Of a stretch of DNA of 64,000 bases, positions 29,401 to 41,400 are shown piece by piece. This stretch comes from Callaeas wilsoni. Lineage: Eukaryota; Chordata; Aves; Passeriformes; Callaeidae. Location of the stretch: positions 35,094-99,093 of the forward strand of contig VWPU01009687.1 of NCBI GenBank assembly GCA_013398955.1, in the 5' to 3' direction. How positions within the stretch are numbered: position 1 is the first letter of the stretch; the number at the start of each line of letters is the position of its first letter. The notes under the pieces are model-generated. The model was not told the DNA's origin. It was given only the letters and a program-made list of their open reading frames with translations, and searched no databases. The translations under genes were made by a program, and so were the position numbers.

Positions 29401-32400
29401 TTGATGGGAAGAGAAAAATCTGTAACAAGTCTTCATTTTTATTACCCTTGCCGCTGTTGCAAAATTCTCCTAAGATGGCTGCTTTGCTGTTTGGGTTAAA
29501 GTGGTTTGGAACAAGTTTAGATCGGTTGGTAGCACATTTCCAGTGTGCCACGAATATCAGAGGTCCCCTCGTTATTGCTGTTCAGCTAACCTAAGTTGTA
29601 GGTAGGACATTACAAAAAGTATGTCTGCTAGGCATAAGATGCATGAAGGAAGCTATTAAACTGAGAATTTGTGCTTATTGGATTTTATGGTCAGTGGGCC
29701 ATAAGACAAACTGCTGTGATTTCTCTCTGCCATTTGGCTCTAAATGTTTCAAACCACAGTTATTTACGTGTATGACGTGATTTGAAATTGTTCAGTAGTG
29801 TTTCAAATAAAGCAAACTTTGTTGTTGTGATAATATGTAATACACCACAAAGCTTTCAGAATTTAAACACTAATTCCATATTGCTATTGTAGTTAGCTGT
29901 TCTGGATCACACTGTAGGAAACTGTTACCTTTAAAACACCCATTTTCAGGTGAAAAGCTTATTTTTATGGTGTAACTTTTAGTCTGTCTATGTGATGATT
30001 CAATTTTTATATTTCATGTTTTGAATGAATGCAGCACAATAGAGCAGCAGGGGCCTTCATCGTCAGATGTCCCAAGCACATCTCCTGTACAAAGATCGGT
30101 AATACATAAACCATTCACACAGTCACGGATTCCCCCTGACCTGCCGATGCATCCAGCACCAAGGCACATCACGGAGGAGGAGCTGTCTGTCCTGGAGGGC
30201 TGTTTGCATCGCTGGAGGACTGAAGTGGAGAACGACACAAGAGGTAATGCCACACACTGGGGAACGCATTTGCTGTAGGAGAGGATTTGTGCAAGTGGGG
30301 GAAATCTTTCGTCCAAGAAGGTTCAGCGTTTGGTGCGTGTAGACGGATGTACCACGTGTGAAATGCACCCTGTTTGTCTTTTTGTGGGATAAAATAAAGG
30401 TGTCGCCATGTGCAATTATACAGCCTTGTGGAAGAGAGGTTCCTTCTTCTCTGTCTTTCAGATTTACAAGAAAGTATATCTAGAATACATCGGACAATTG
30501 AATTGATGTACTCTGACAAAACAATGGTCCAAGTAAGTACAGTTTTAGCATGAGATAATTGAAAAGAGATCTTTTTTGTCACTTTTAAAAAGTTCTTAGG
30601 TGCTTGAAAACAGAGCAAGTATACAGCAATTATGTAGTGTTTTGAGAAATTTCATTGGAAAGTCGTAATGGGTTTTGCAAACCTTTTAGTTGTGCACAGT
30701 CAGATGAAAGACAGTGTTACAGTATTTTACAGGTGACATGCTTAAATTCAGGCAGCTGTGATGAAAAGCCCAAATACGTTCTCTCTCTGATCCTCATTTT
30801 TTACCTGAATGCAGAATCGCACAACAAAATTTTCTTGCCCGGATTTTCCCATATTGCTCAGTAACCTTATGGCTTTAAGGTGGTGAAGCATTAAAAACAG
30901 GAAAGTACTAATTACGTTGCTGCTTAGTGCCACTGTGTACTGCAAATTCCCTGCTAATACATGGAAATTCAAGGCTCCTGATTTTGATTTGCAGTTAATT
31001 CCAGTGAGTGGTTTTGCTATTGCCTTGGTTATTTGGTTTTGTTTTGTTTTGGTTTTTTTTTTAAACTGTCTAGATTTTGTATCAGTCGCAACCTTGATTA
31101 TTAGTCTATCTTTTAGCAAATTCTCATTCTGTGTAATCTGAGCAGTATTTTTAGAATGTTTTACTGTGGAGTTGTGGCTCCTCTGCTGTTTCTTATGTTC
31201 ACATACTCATGTTCTCTCACTCTGACAGGTTTTAAGGTTAAGGATTACTTCTGTTACTTTCTGTTAGTAAAAAGAACTATTTTCATTCCAAGTAAGATCT
31301 GTTCAGCTTACAGTTTTCCTTGAGGTATGTTTTCATTTTGTACATAGCTTCTAATAGTTTCTGGCAGCTGAACTCTGATGTTAAGGATTTCAGGCAGATT
31401 TCCTTAGATTACTTTCTTTAAGCTTGCTATTGGCAGGCGCTTTTTTTTTTTCTTAATACCTGTGTTATAGAAAGAAGGCCACAGGCTACATGTAAAATTA
31501 ATTAATTAATTAGGTAAAATTAATTAATTTGGTAAGTTGCATCTGAATAGTCTACCTGTATTGGCTTAGGTGTTACAGGATGAAATACCTCTGGATAGCA
31601 AAGATACTAGTCAGCTGTCATTATAAAAGAAAAAGGAGATTACTTAGTAAAACACTAAATAGGTGCTGAACCCATCTGAAACCGCAGGCTGGAAGAGAAG
31701 CTGCCCTTCTGCAGCTCAGCTAGTTTGTCCCTGTGGCTGTTTTGGCACAATAGGAAGGATGCAGGTACACAGAGCTGTCTACATTTCCCTGCCTATCTCT
31801 GTCCCTGGGTGATTTGATAGCTGAGTATTGCCCCATTCTCTGGGAGCAGTTTCACAATATTGATGTTTTCCTCTGCACAATACAATTGCAGGATTGAAAG
31901 CTTTTCTCTTGAAGTCAAGTTCTAGGCACATTAAACTAGACACATTTTTAAGACAAACATGTAATATTTCCAGGATGCTTCCTAGTGTATTTATGAACTA
32001 TTTGAGAAGCTCTTTGTCTTCTCCTTTTGTCCTTTTCGATTCTAAGGAGATACAATAGTCCATAAAACCTTTGTCAAATTGTCATATGAAATACATTCCC
32101 GAAATCTTTTTTGTTTCATTCTCCTGAATGAATGTTTCTTCAGCTGCTTATTTCCTTCCTTCTGCAAACTTCCTGTTAGGAAAGAGGCACAGCTGTTTTT
32201 TCTGTGGGAGTTCATTTTGGATGTAGCTTTGACATACCTGTTCTGTAGCTACGTGAGATGGGGTTGGTGAAGCTCCATTCCTGGTTCACGAGTAGAAAGT
32301 ACAAACTAAGTAGTTTAATGCCACCTAGGTCTGTGTTGCCTTGTGCTATTAATTACTGTTGATATAATGGCTTATCACAAGAGATGACTCTTGGCACTGA

Positions 32401-35400
32401 ACTCACCTGTCCCCTGGTCACAGACCTCAGTGGGGAACCTTCCTGAAAGCTCAGTGTGGGTGACTGACAGCTGCTTCTCCTGGCTTGGAGGAAACAGTGG
32501 GGACCCTCAAGCTGGCCCAGTTAGCATGATTTTAAGTAAAACGATTTAAATTCAATGGGGATTTTTAGTGCCTGATTTTAGGGTGAGAAAATTTTAAATT
32601 GACAAAGTCTAAAGAGACACCTTTTTTTTTTTTAACATCAGGATCTGCATACATTTTTGTGCATATATACAGGCTTGCAGTCATTTTAAGGAGACTTTCA
32701 CACTGGTTTAATAACAGATGTTAAAAACCCCAGAGCATTCAGATTTAATGACTTGCCAGGATTTCTTCTGTGTATACTTCTTGTGTTAGGGAGATTTAGA
32801 GTGTGGTTTGGTCTCTGGAATGACAGGCTGTTTGATTCCAGCTGCTGTGCAGTCACTCAGCATTACAGTTCAAGGGGAGTTGCAAAATCTCTAGCACTTG
32901 CATATAGCCTGGAAGAGAATGATCAGGTTAAAAACAACTTCAAGGAGTTTCTCAAGTCAAAGTTATGTGTGTATTTATGATTGTTGCGGTACTCACATGG
33001 TATTTGCAGAAAATACTGGGTACACCTTGAGTTACAGAGACTGTTTATCTTCGGTCCAGATTGTGACACCAGTACAAGCTGGTTTTGGGTTTTTCATCCC
33101 AGCTGAGCTGTTGTCATTCAGCCACACTGTGCATAGCAGGGAAGCTCAGCTTTCCCTTTTATGTTGCAAGTACTATTCCAGCAGGTTAAAATGAATCAAT
33201 CACTAAGATGTTTTCAAAAGACTTGTAGGTAAGGAAGAACTCATTCATTCTGCTTGTCTCTCCTTTAGCTTCCCAATTACTTAGGTAGAAACTAAGTTTC
33301 CCATTGTTTTTACTTGTTGGTTTACAGATGTAGCCTGGAATTCTTTTTACACTGATCTAGAAACTGCTATCTTCTTTTGCCTCAGGAGGAGGAGAGGACC
33401 TCTTCAGGTCTTCCATGCTTTATTTAGCAGTATTTTTCCTGATACAGTTAAAATACTGGAAAACAGTTGTATTCCTATTCTACTGTAGGAATTTTATTTT
33501 TGGGTAACTGAAGTATTTTTCTCACAGATATTAATTTAAATAAATTCTCTTACTGTCACACAGGAAACACTGAGTTTGTTACCTTGAATTTGCATGTGCT
33601 TTTCCAGGCTTTTTGACAGGTTTGCCCAGTCGGAACTGAAGCAAATCATAGACAGTCAAGGCTGACTTATTTGAGGGGTTTTTTGGTAGATACGATGATG
33701 GTAGGAATATTAAGGAACTAAGAAAAGAGGATGCCTGGAAGTAAAGACAGCAGAGTAGACATTTATGTTGTACATGGACTAATGTTTTTAAGATCTCGTT
33801 TAACTAGTTGTGGTAAGTAACATAGTTCCAAGTCCTTATATTCAGTGGGTTGCTAGTTTTACTTGTTTGTTTTTCCTCTGTGTTGTATTTTGATCCTGAT
33901 TAACTTAAGTTACTTTTATTTCATGTAGCAATTATTGCTGGAATACAGTAGGAACTAAATGCTGTCAAAGAGAGTTTGACATCTGTTTAATTTTCTGTTT
34001 TGTTTTTTTAAGGTTCCTTATAGGTTGCATGCTGTGCTAGTTCATGAGGGTCAAGCGAATGCAGGACACTACTGGGCATATATTTATGACCACCACCAGA
34101 ACAGATGGATGAAATATAATGATATTTCTGTGACAAAGTCAACTTGGGAAGAGTTGGAACGGGACTCCTTTGGTGGTTATAGGAATGCCAGTGCATATTG
34201 CTTAATGTATATCAATGACAAGGAGCAGTACTTGATACAAGGTAATGTTATCAACACACATTCTGCATGATATAGAATAGCTGAATACATTGGTAAAGCA
34301 AACTTCTTTCAGATGGATTTCCAGATTTTTGAAATGTTTTTAATAGTTATTGAAAGCTTTATTCTTGCTCCTATTAGATTGTTTTTGTGGTTGGAACAAT
34401 TGCTGTTCAGCTTTTAGATCAATAATGTTTCAGCATTATTAAGATAAAAGAACAAACTGTTTGTTAATTTGTAAATGTTTTAGAGAAAGGATTGCAGAAT
34501 TTTGGAGAGTTTATCTCAAGATTAGAAGAGAAGTATGGAAATAGAGAAATGAGCCTTTTGACATTAAAATCCTCGTGTAGCTACTTTTTTTCCCCTGAGC
34601 TTCAGAGCCCTGATGCACTCTACTGGAGCGTGGAAACTTGAAAGCTTATGCAGTAAATTGAAATGTGAATAACTTAGCCCTACGAACCACACATCAAACC
34701 TATCTAATACATGGATTGGGAAATCTTTTTCAGGTCATGTAGTAGTATGCAGTTACAAGGCTTTGTAAGGAAGTGTTTAAAGAGAGGACAAAGATCTCTT
34801 AGCACAAAGTTTTTGATAATGGCAGACAGAGAGCTGTCTGTGAAAGTGTCCAGAGATTCAGTAATAGGTCATGGAAAATATTCAGGTTCCTGTTTTTTCA
34901 TAGGGCAGAAGGCTCAAGTGCTCATTTGTTCAGTTTTTAAATGAGAGCCAGCATTACCCTTGACATTCCTAGATTGCCAGGTTGGTATGCACTTGCAGCC
35001 ACAGGGTGTTTGGGCCCTGTAGGCTGCCTCTGCCATTCCAATTAAGTCTGAGGCCTGCTCGCTATGGGACAGTTACAGCTGGTGGATCCCCTGGGATCTG
35101 GGATACCCCTGCAGAGACTATTCTCAAAGCAAAAGGAAGATTACTCAATTCAGCTGGTGTTCTCATCAGCTGGTTTTCTGAATTCCTGTAGGTCCACTCT
35201 CCTTCCCCTTTTCTCTTGGGAAGTTTAGTTGTGTCCAGCTCTCTGTGGCAGTAATACAGTCCAGCAGTGGTGGGGAATTTGTGACTGTTCTCTGTATGTT
35301 CACATAGTGTGCTCAACAGATAGTAAAACCAGTTAAAACTAACATAGTTTGGGGGGTTTGGTGTTAAACTTTACATTTCTGGTAATTCACTTGAGAAAAT

Positions 35401-38400
35401 CTGTTGAACATACTTTCTACTTTGTTTTGTCCTATTCTTTCTTTTTCTGAAACTTACGTTTCATGTTACCACAGAGGAATTTAACAAAGAAACGGGGCAG
35501 ATCCTTGTTGGAATGGACACGCTGCCTTCTGATCTAAGGGATTATGTCAAGGAAGACAATAAACGTTTTGAAAAAGAACTTGAAGAGTGGGATGCAGAAC
35601 TTGCTCAGAAAGCACAGCAGGAGAAATTGTTATCTCAGATACCCAGGGCACCAGCACCCTCACCTGCTCCAGGTTAGCTGCTTCTACCTGTTTAGAAAGG
35701 GAGTAGGACCAAAAATCACTGGGACTTGTATATATAATTTTACAACTTAACAAAGGAAGAAAAAGTTAATGTGTGTCATCTTGAATTACAATTTTTTACT
35801 TGGCCAAGGTAACTATACTTGAAGTTTAGCCTGTTGGGGTGGGTTTTTGCATTTCATTTTTTTATTTAAAGAAAATAATTATTCATTGGTTCTTCTGCCT
35901 TTTCCCTCCCAGTTGTCCTGAGCTTCTTTTGTCTTTTTTTTCCCCCCCATAGAAACTAAAGGTTTTTAAGATAGATCTCACCAGTCTGTTTTGAGTATTT
36001 GCTAGTCTGTACATGATGTATTTTTTCTATTCAGGATGATTTAGTGCAAGACCTACAGTCACATTTTAAATTAGAACAGCATTTAGATCTGAAGAGCAGA
36101 ATAATGTATTTGGTGCGGTGCATTGAATAAATTTAACATTAGTAGGACCTGCTTAAGAAATTGCTGTGTGGAAATGTGGGTGTTAAAATTGTGGAAAAGA
36201 TTCTGACCAGCAACTGTGAGGCCAATGCTGGTAGGAAACCAGCTAATAAGGACCACTGGCAATCTGATTATAAACCAGAGCTGCCAGGTTTTTGGTAACT
36301 TCCACATTTTGCTCCATTGCAGTAGGCTGTGTATGTTATGTGAAAGATGACATGGTGAATTTTCTGTTCAGATGTTCCCCTTGCGGTATTTGAGTCCTAA
36401 AGATTGAGCATACATTTCTCATAATTATGTGTGACTGCAAAATGAGTGTAAGAAGTGCAGTGATTTAATGGCATTGTTTGTTTTGCAAACTCTACGGAGA
36501 GTTACTTCATCTTTTGTTATGTTTTTGAGTTCACAAACACTTTGAGACTCATGCTATTTCTTTTGTTGGTAATGGAAAGTACAAAATGAATGTTTTATTT
36601 ATGTGCCAAAATTTGGTTTCATCATGTAAGGAATATAAGACACTGTTTATACTAATCAATTTATTGCTCTCAAGTGGAGGAAACTGAGATCTCCCTTAAA
36701 GCAGAAAAATATAATGTGTTTATTATTTTACGAAGTAAAAATAAATCTTGCACTCAAGTGGCTGGAGGTCATTCCGTATGTTGAGTCTGTATCCCACAAA
36801 AACTCCAGCTAGAATCTCACCTCTGTTCTCAATCGACTCTGATGATTCAGTGGTGAACACCCCTCGCTCAAGAGCCTAATGGGTCTAGAGGCAGGACAGG
36901 TCTGTTGTTCCTAATATAAAATCAGGGATTTATTTATAGGGAAGTGTTTAAAATGACATGAGACACAGACCAGTGTAAAGTTGTATTTGTGAATTGTGTG
37001 ACCTACCCTGCATCTTCTGTGTGCTTACCTTATCTATGAGACACTGATCCAAATAAAACTAACCAATTTAAAATTCATGCTTATGTTAACATACAAAATT
37101 ATTTTATTTCTGTCACTAAGTTCAAGCAGGAGAACCAGAGTATTTAGAGCAGCCATCAAGAACTGATATTTCAAAGCACTTAAAAGAAGATTCTGTACAA
37201 GCAATCAATAAAGCTTTAGCTGAACAAGAAGATAGAGGTCCAGAAGCTATAATGGATACGGTGAGGACATTTTGAAGCTTCAAATACTACTTTTGCTTTT
37301 ATTTTGCAAGTGAAAATGATACAAAAACTGATAAAAGGATGTGAGTCTGGAAACTTTGAACTGAAAATTGCTTTTTTTCAGGGACTGTCCAACACTAAAG
37401 TCCATCCAGAAAGTATGTACAATGGTAATGGGTGTAGTGCAAAAAAAGAAAAAGAGAGGTGCACTCTATGAGATTAAAATGCTTGTCAGGAGCACAGCGT
37501 ATTGTTCAATATACAATCAGGTGTTTGTGCCCACCATCTTTTAAAAATATTAGATGATCCCATGTATTTTTGAGGAGTAAACATTGACAGTCCATGTAAA
37601 AGACTTGAAAAATATTGCTTTAGACATTCAGGTTTTTGTCTGGGAAATACAAGAATATAATTGAGTTCCTTTGACAGACCTGTGGACGTTAATGTAGCTT
37701 TCAAAAATAAGGAGTTTTTCAACAGTATTCTGTAGCTTCAATGCAGATTCACAACTTGATGAAAATAATTTTTTGTGGTTCATATGATGCCTATATTAAC
37801 TTAAAATATCTGTAATAATCAGTGTTGGGTGTTTCTGTTTTCACTTTGTACAAAATATACTAAGAGGAATGGGACATTAACTATTTTATGTGTTTCTTAA
37901 TGAAACTAATATTTGACTTTTTTTTCTCTCAGCAAATATTTTTTTTCCTTCCCTATAAGTATGTAGATAAATGACAAATGTGTTTCCCACAAAACCAAGT
38001 GCTATTAAAACAATATATGCATCTGTTTTGGAACTATATCCATAAATGTACAGTATGGCTTCCATAGGCATTCCTAGTAACCACTAAGGATGTGAACAGT
38101 TTAGATTGGTGCAAAATGTTTCCTAAGATCAGGTGTGAACCCTGATTAAACAGAAGCAGGCTGGCCCCAGATACCTTAAAATCTTTGAAAATGACGTGAC
38201 AGCTTGTTGACACTCTGTTGACATGCTGTGTTTCCACCTCTCCTGTGGTGTCAGGAAAACAGGGAAGCATGCTTCCTCTGCTGAACTGAAATCAAAGCTA
38301 ACAGGGAAACTCATCTAACCCTGGATGAAAGGATGCTCTCTGACTAAAGCCTTAGGCTGCTGCATATGGGCCTTCTCTGAGTTCTCAGAACAGCTTAGTG

Positions 38401-41400
38401 AGAGGCTGTTTCATACGTGTTACTCCAGCTGAAGAGGTGGCTAAAGATGCCAAAATGCATGATAAAATGTCTTTCATAATGCTGTCCTCCTTTCAGGGTT
38501 TGTGGGCACCATCCCAGTGGGATGTGAAAGAATCTTAGACTTTTTTCCATGGATGAATTGTTGTAGTTCAGGATAATGACACTTGGCAGAGTGGTCAGCC
38601 TTAGGACTTCACAAGACTCTGGCTGGGGAACACCGCGATCCATTTAATGCAACAAAAGTGAAAAACAAATCATGCAAACATTAATTAGAAACAAATGTAC
38701 TTCAGCTGTTAAAATGTAAAGTAAATTTCTAGTTAATCTGAAGGTACTCTGTTGACATTTAAAGCTGTTCTCTGTATCCCCAAATTTCACTTACGCAGAA
38801 TTGTGCTTCCTTCTCAGTGTATCAGCATGCTTTCTAATTATTCTGCTTCCATATGCATTCAGACATGCAGGTGTATATTCCATTCATTCATTTTTTGTTT
38901 GTCCCTTTTTAAAAGAAGGAAAGCCAAGGTGAGCACATGTAACAGGATTGTAGGTTATTCACCACATGTTCATTTTGTCCATTTTATGCCTTCCGTCCTT
39001 TTTTCCTGCCCTCTGATTGCACAGCCTTCCTTTGTATTTATACAGTGTTGGGTGTAAATAGATACTCAGTATGGTTTTGGGATCTTTGTTAAAAGGTGAG
39101 ACTTGTTACAGTTGCAGAACAAGTAGCATAGCACTTTGCAATTGCTTCGATTAGAGTCAAGGTTTAAGTTCTGCAAATGTTGCAAACTGCCTGTTACTCA
39201 GTGATAGACCATAGGAGCCAAGATCTGTCTCCATTGTTGTTTAAAACTTACTTTAACGTACCAAGAATTTTAGTGACTAGGATAATCTTCTCCTGATTTT
39301 CTGTTTAATTACTCTTCTGAAAAATAAACCAGTTGAATATAACGCTCTTTTAAATATTCTTTAAAATATCTTGATTGTTAGAAGCTTTTGTTTATATTTT
39401 TTTTTTCTCCCAGAGCAGTGGGAAATGTTAGCTTTTAGCTTGTTTCTATCCTTTAGCGTGACTTCATCAAGTATTTCAGATATGAAGTATCTGACCTGGC
39501 CCTCTTCAAGGCCAGACTGGATGGGGCCCTGAGCAATCTGATCTAGTGGGTGGCATCTTTAGGATTAGATGAACTTTGAGGTCCCTTCCTGAACTATTCT
39601 GTTATTTTATGATATACTTAGTAATTTAATTTTGAGGTGAAATGTACAAAAAATGGTGGTTCACAGACTCATCCTTTACCAAGTGCCTTAAATTTGTAAT
39701 GATATTAGAGTTGAAATACTGGTATACTAACCTGTAAAGATAGAATTAGTGAATAAAGAACAAATGAAATAATTTTAGTAATTGCGGCTTAAATTTAAAA
39801 TGTACTGATTAAAAAATTATAAATATTACTTATATTCTCTAATTAGATACAGTTTCTGAATTTTCATAATTTCAGCAGTGCACATCATTATACGAGATCA
39901 GCCTGTCAGTTTGCATCTCTCCATAATTTTACTGTATTTTCTGATGATTATGATGATAATTCTTTTTTTCCCCAAACACGTACTGATAACGGTTTTCTTC
40001 TGCAGAGCTCTGATAATGCCCCAGCTCAAGCAGCTCCTACCCAGCGAGTGGTAGAGGTGGCGATCCCTGATGTAGGGACTTTTGTGATTGAGTCAGAGGA
40101 GGGGGGTTATGACGATGAGGTACCTCTGATTGCAGTTGTGTGCACCGCTCCTCCTCGGTGCTTTCTTGTGCTGCCTGATGAGAATTTTTTGGCATGTTTG
40201 CACACTGTGACACCTAACAGACTTCTGCAAAACTAAATGCTTAGCAATTTGTAATCTTAACAATGTCATAGTTTGTCATGGAATATGAAAGGAAACCACT
40301 ACAAACTCTAATGGGGCACGCTTTGCATGGTACCATTTACACTGGAGGTGTATTTGTCTCTTCAGCTGTGGAGGTTGAATGTTTGTGTTAGGCCAGGTAG
40401 CATTCAAAATGCTGGTGATAGACTGCACACTGCTACATTATTTAAAAAGTGACAGGACACTGAGGGATGTTCTTAATACTTGTGCTTTCTCGTCAGTCTG
40501 GTAAAGCTAATGTCCAAGTCTGATTTCTTACTTGCCAAGGTTGAGCTTTTCAGCCTTCGGGGATTAAATTAGCCATGGAAATAACCTAAAACTGATGTGG
40601 CTGGTAGAACTGACTCTTGCAAATATTAAAAAAAAAAAATTCAGACTCAGAGTGGTACATGTACCTGCTACTACTTGAGGAATAATTGAGAGGCCTGTTA
40701 TTATTCTGAGAGACATTGGTTTTTGCTGCCCAAAAGTTTCAGCAGTAGAAAGCAACACTGCCAGTCATCAAACTGCCCTGCCTTGTCACTTCTCACTCCA
40801 TGTTTGTTTTGTCAGGGATAGGGTTGGTGCAGCCCGTATTCTCAGGGGTCTGAACATGGGTTCTTTGGGGGCTGTAGTTTCCCTAGGCAAATGGATATTT
40901 CAGGTCATTCTGCCCTGGAAATGTGATCAGTTATAACTGGGAATATGGAGTGGGCAATAAAATGGTTTAATTGACATCATTACACTGAGTTTAGCTTCTC
41001 ACAGATGTGTAGTCTCTGTCTTGAAAGAAATGAGGATTTAACCTCATATAATGACCTGCTTGATTGTTTGTTTGTTTTTACTTTTGTCCGCATGCCATTG
41101 TCTTTCTAGAGGATAAATTTCTTGCCTATTACCCTGTTCATTTTGTAAGTGTATTCACTTTTTTAAAATGTTCTTGTATGTGGGAGACTTGCAGGGAGTT
41201 TAAGAATCTTCCTCATTTGTCATTGTGCCAGCACTACCTTGGGCAGGGAGAGAGGGAGTGTTTTCTTTTGTGTACCGATAAGAAAAGGAGAAAGGCTTTT
41301 CTGAGTAGCTTGGATGTATCAAATTGTGTGTAACTGATGTGAGTAGCAGTGAGAGATGTCTTGTGTTTGGCTTGGTGTTTGTTAATTGTTTTGGGTTTGA

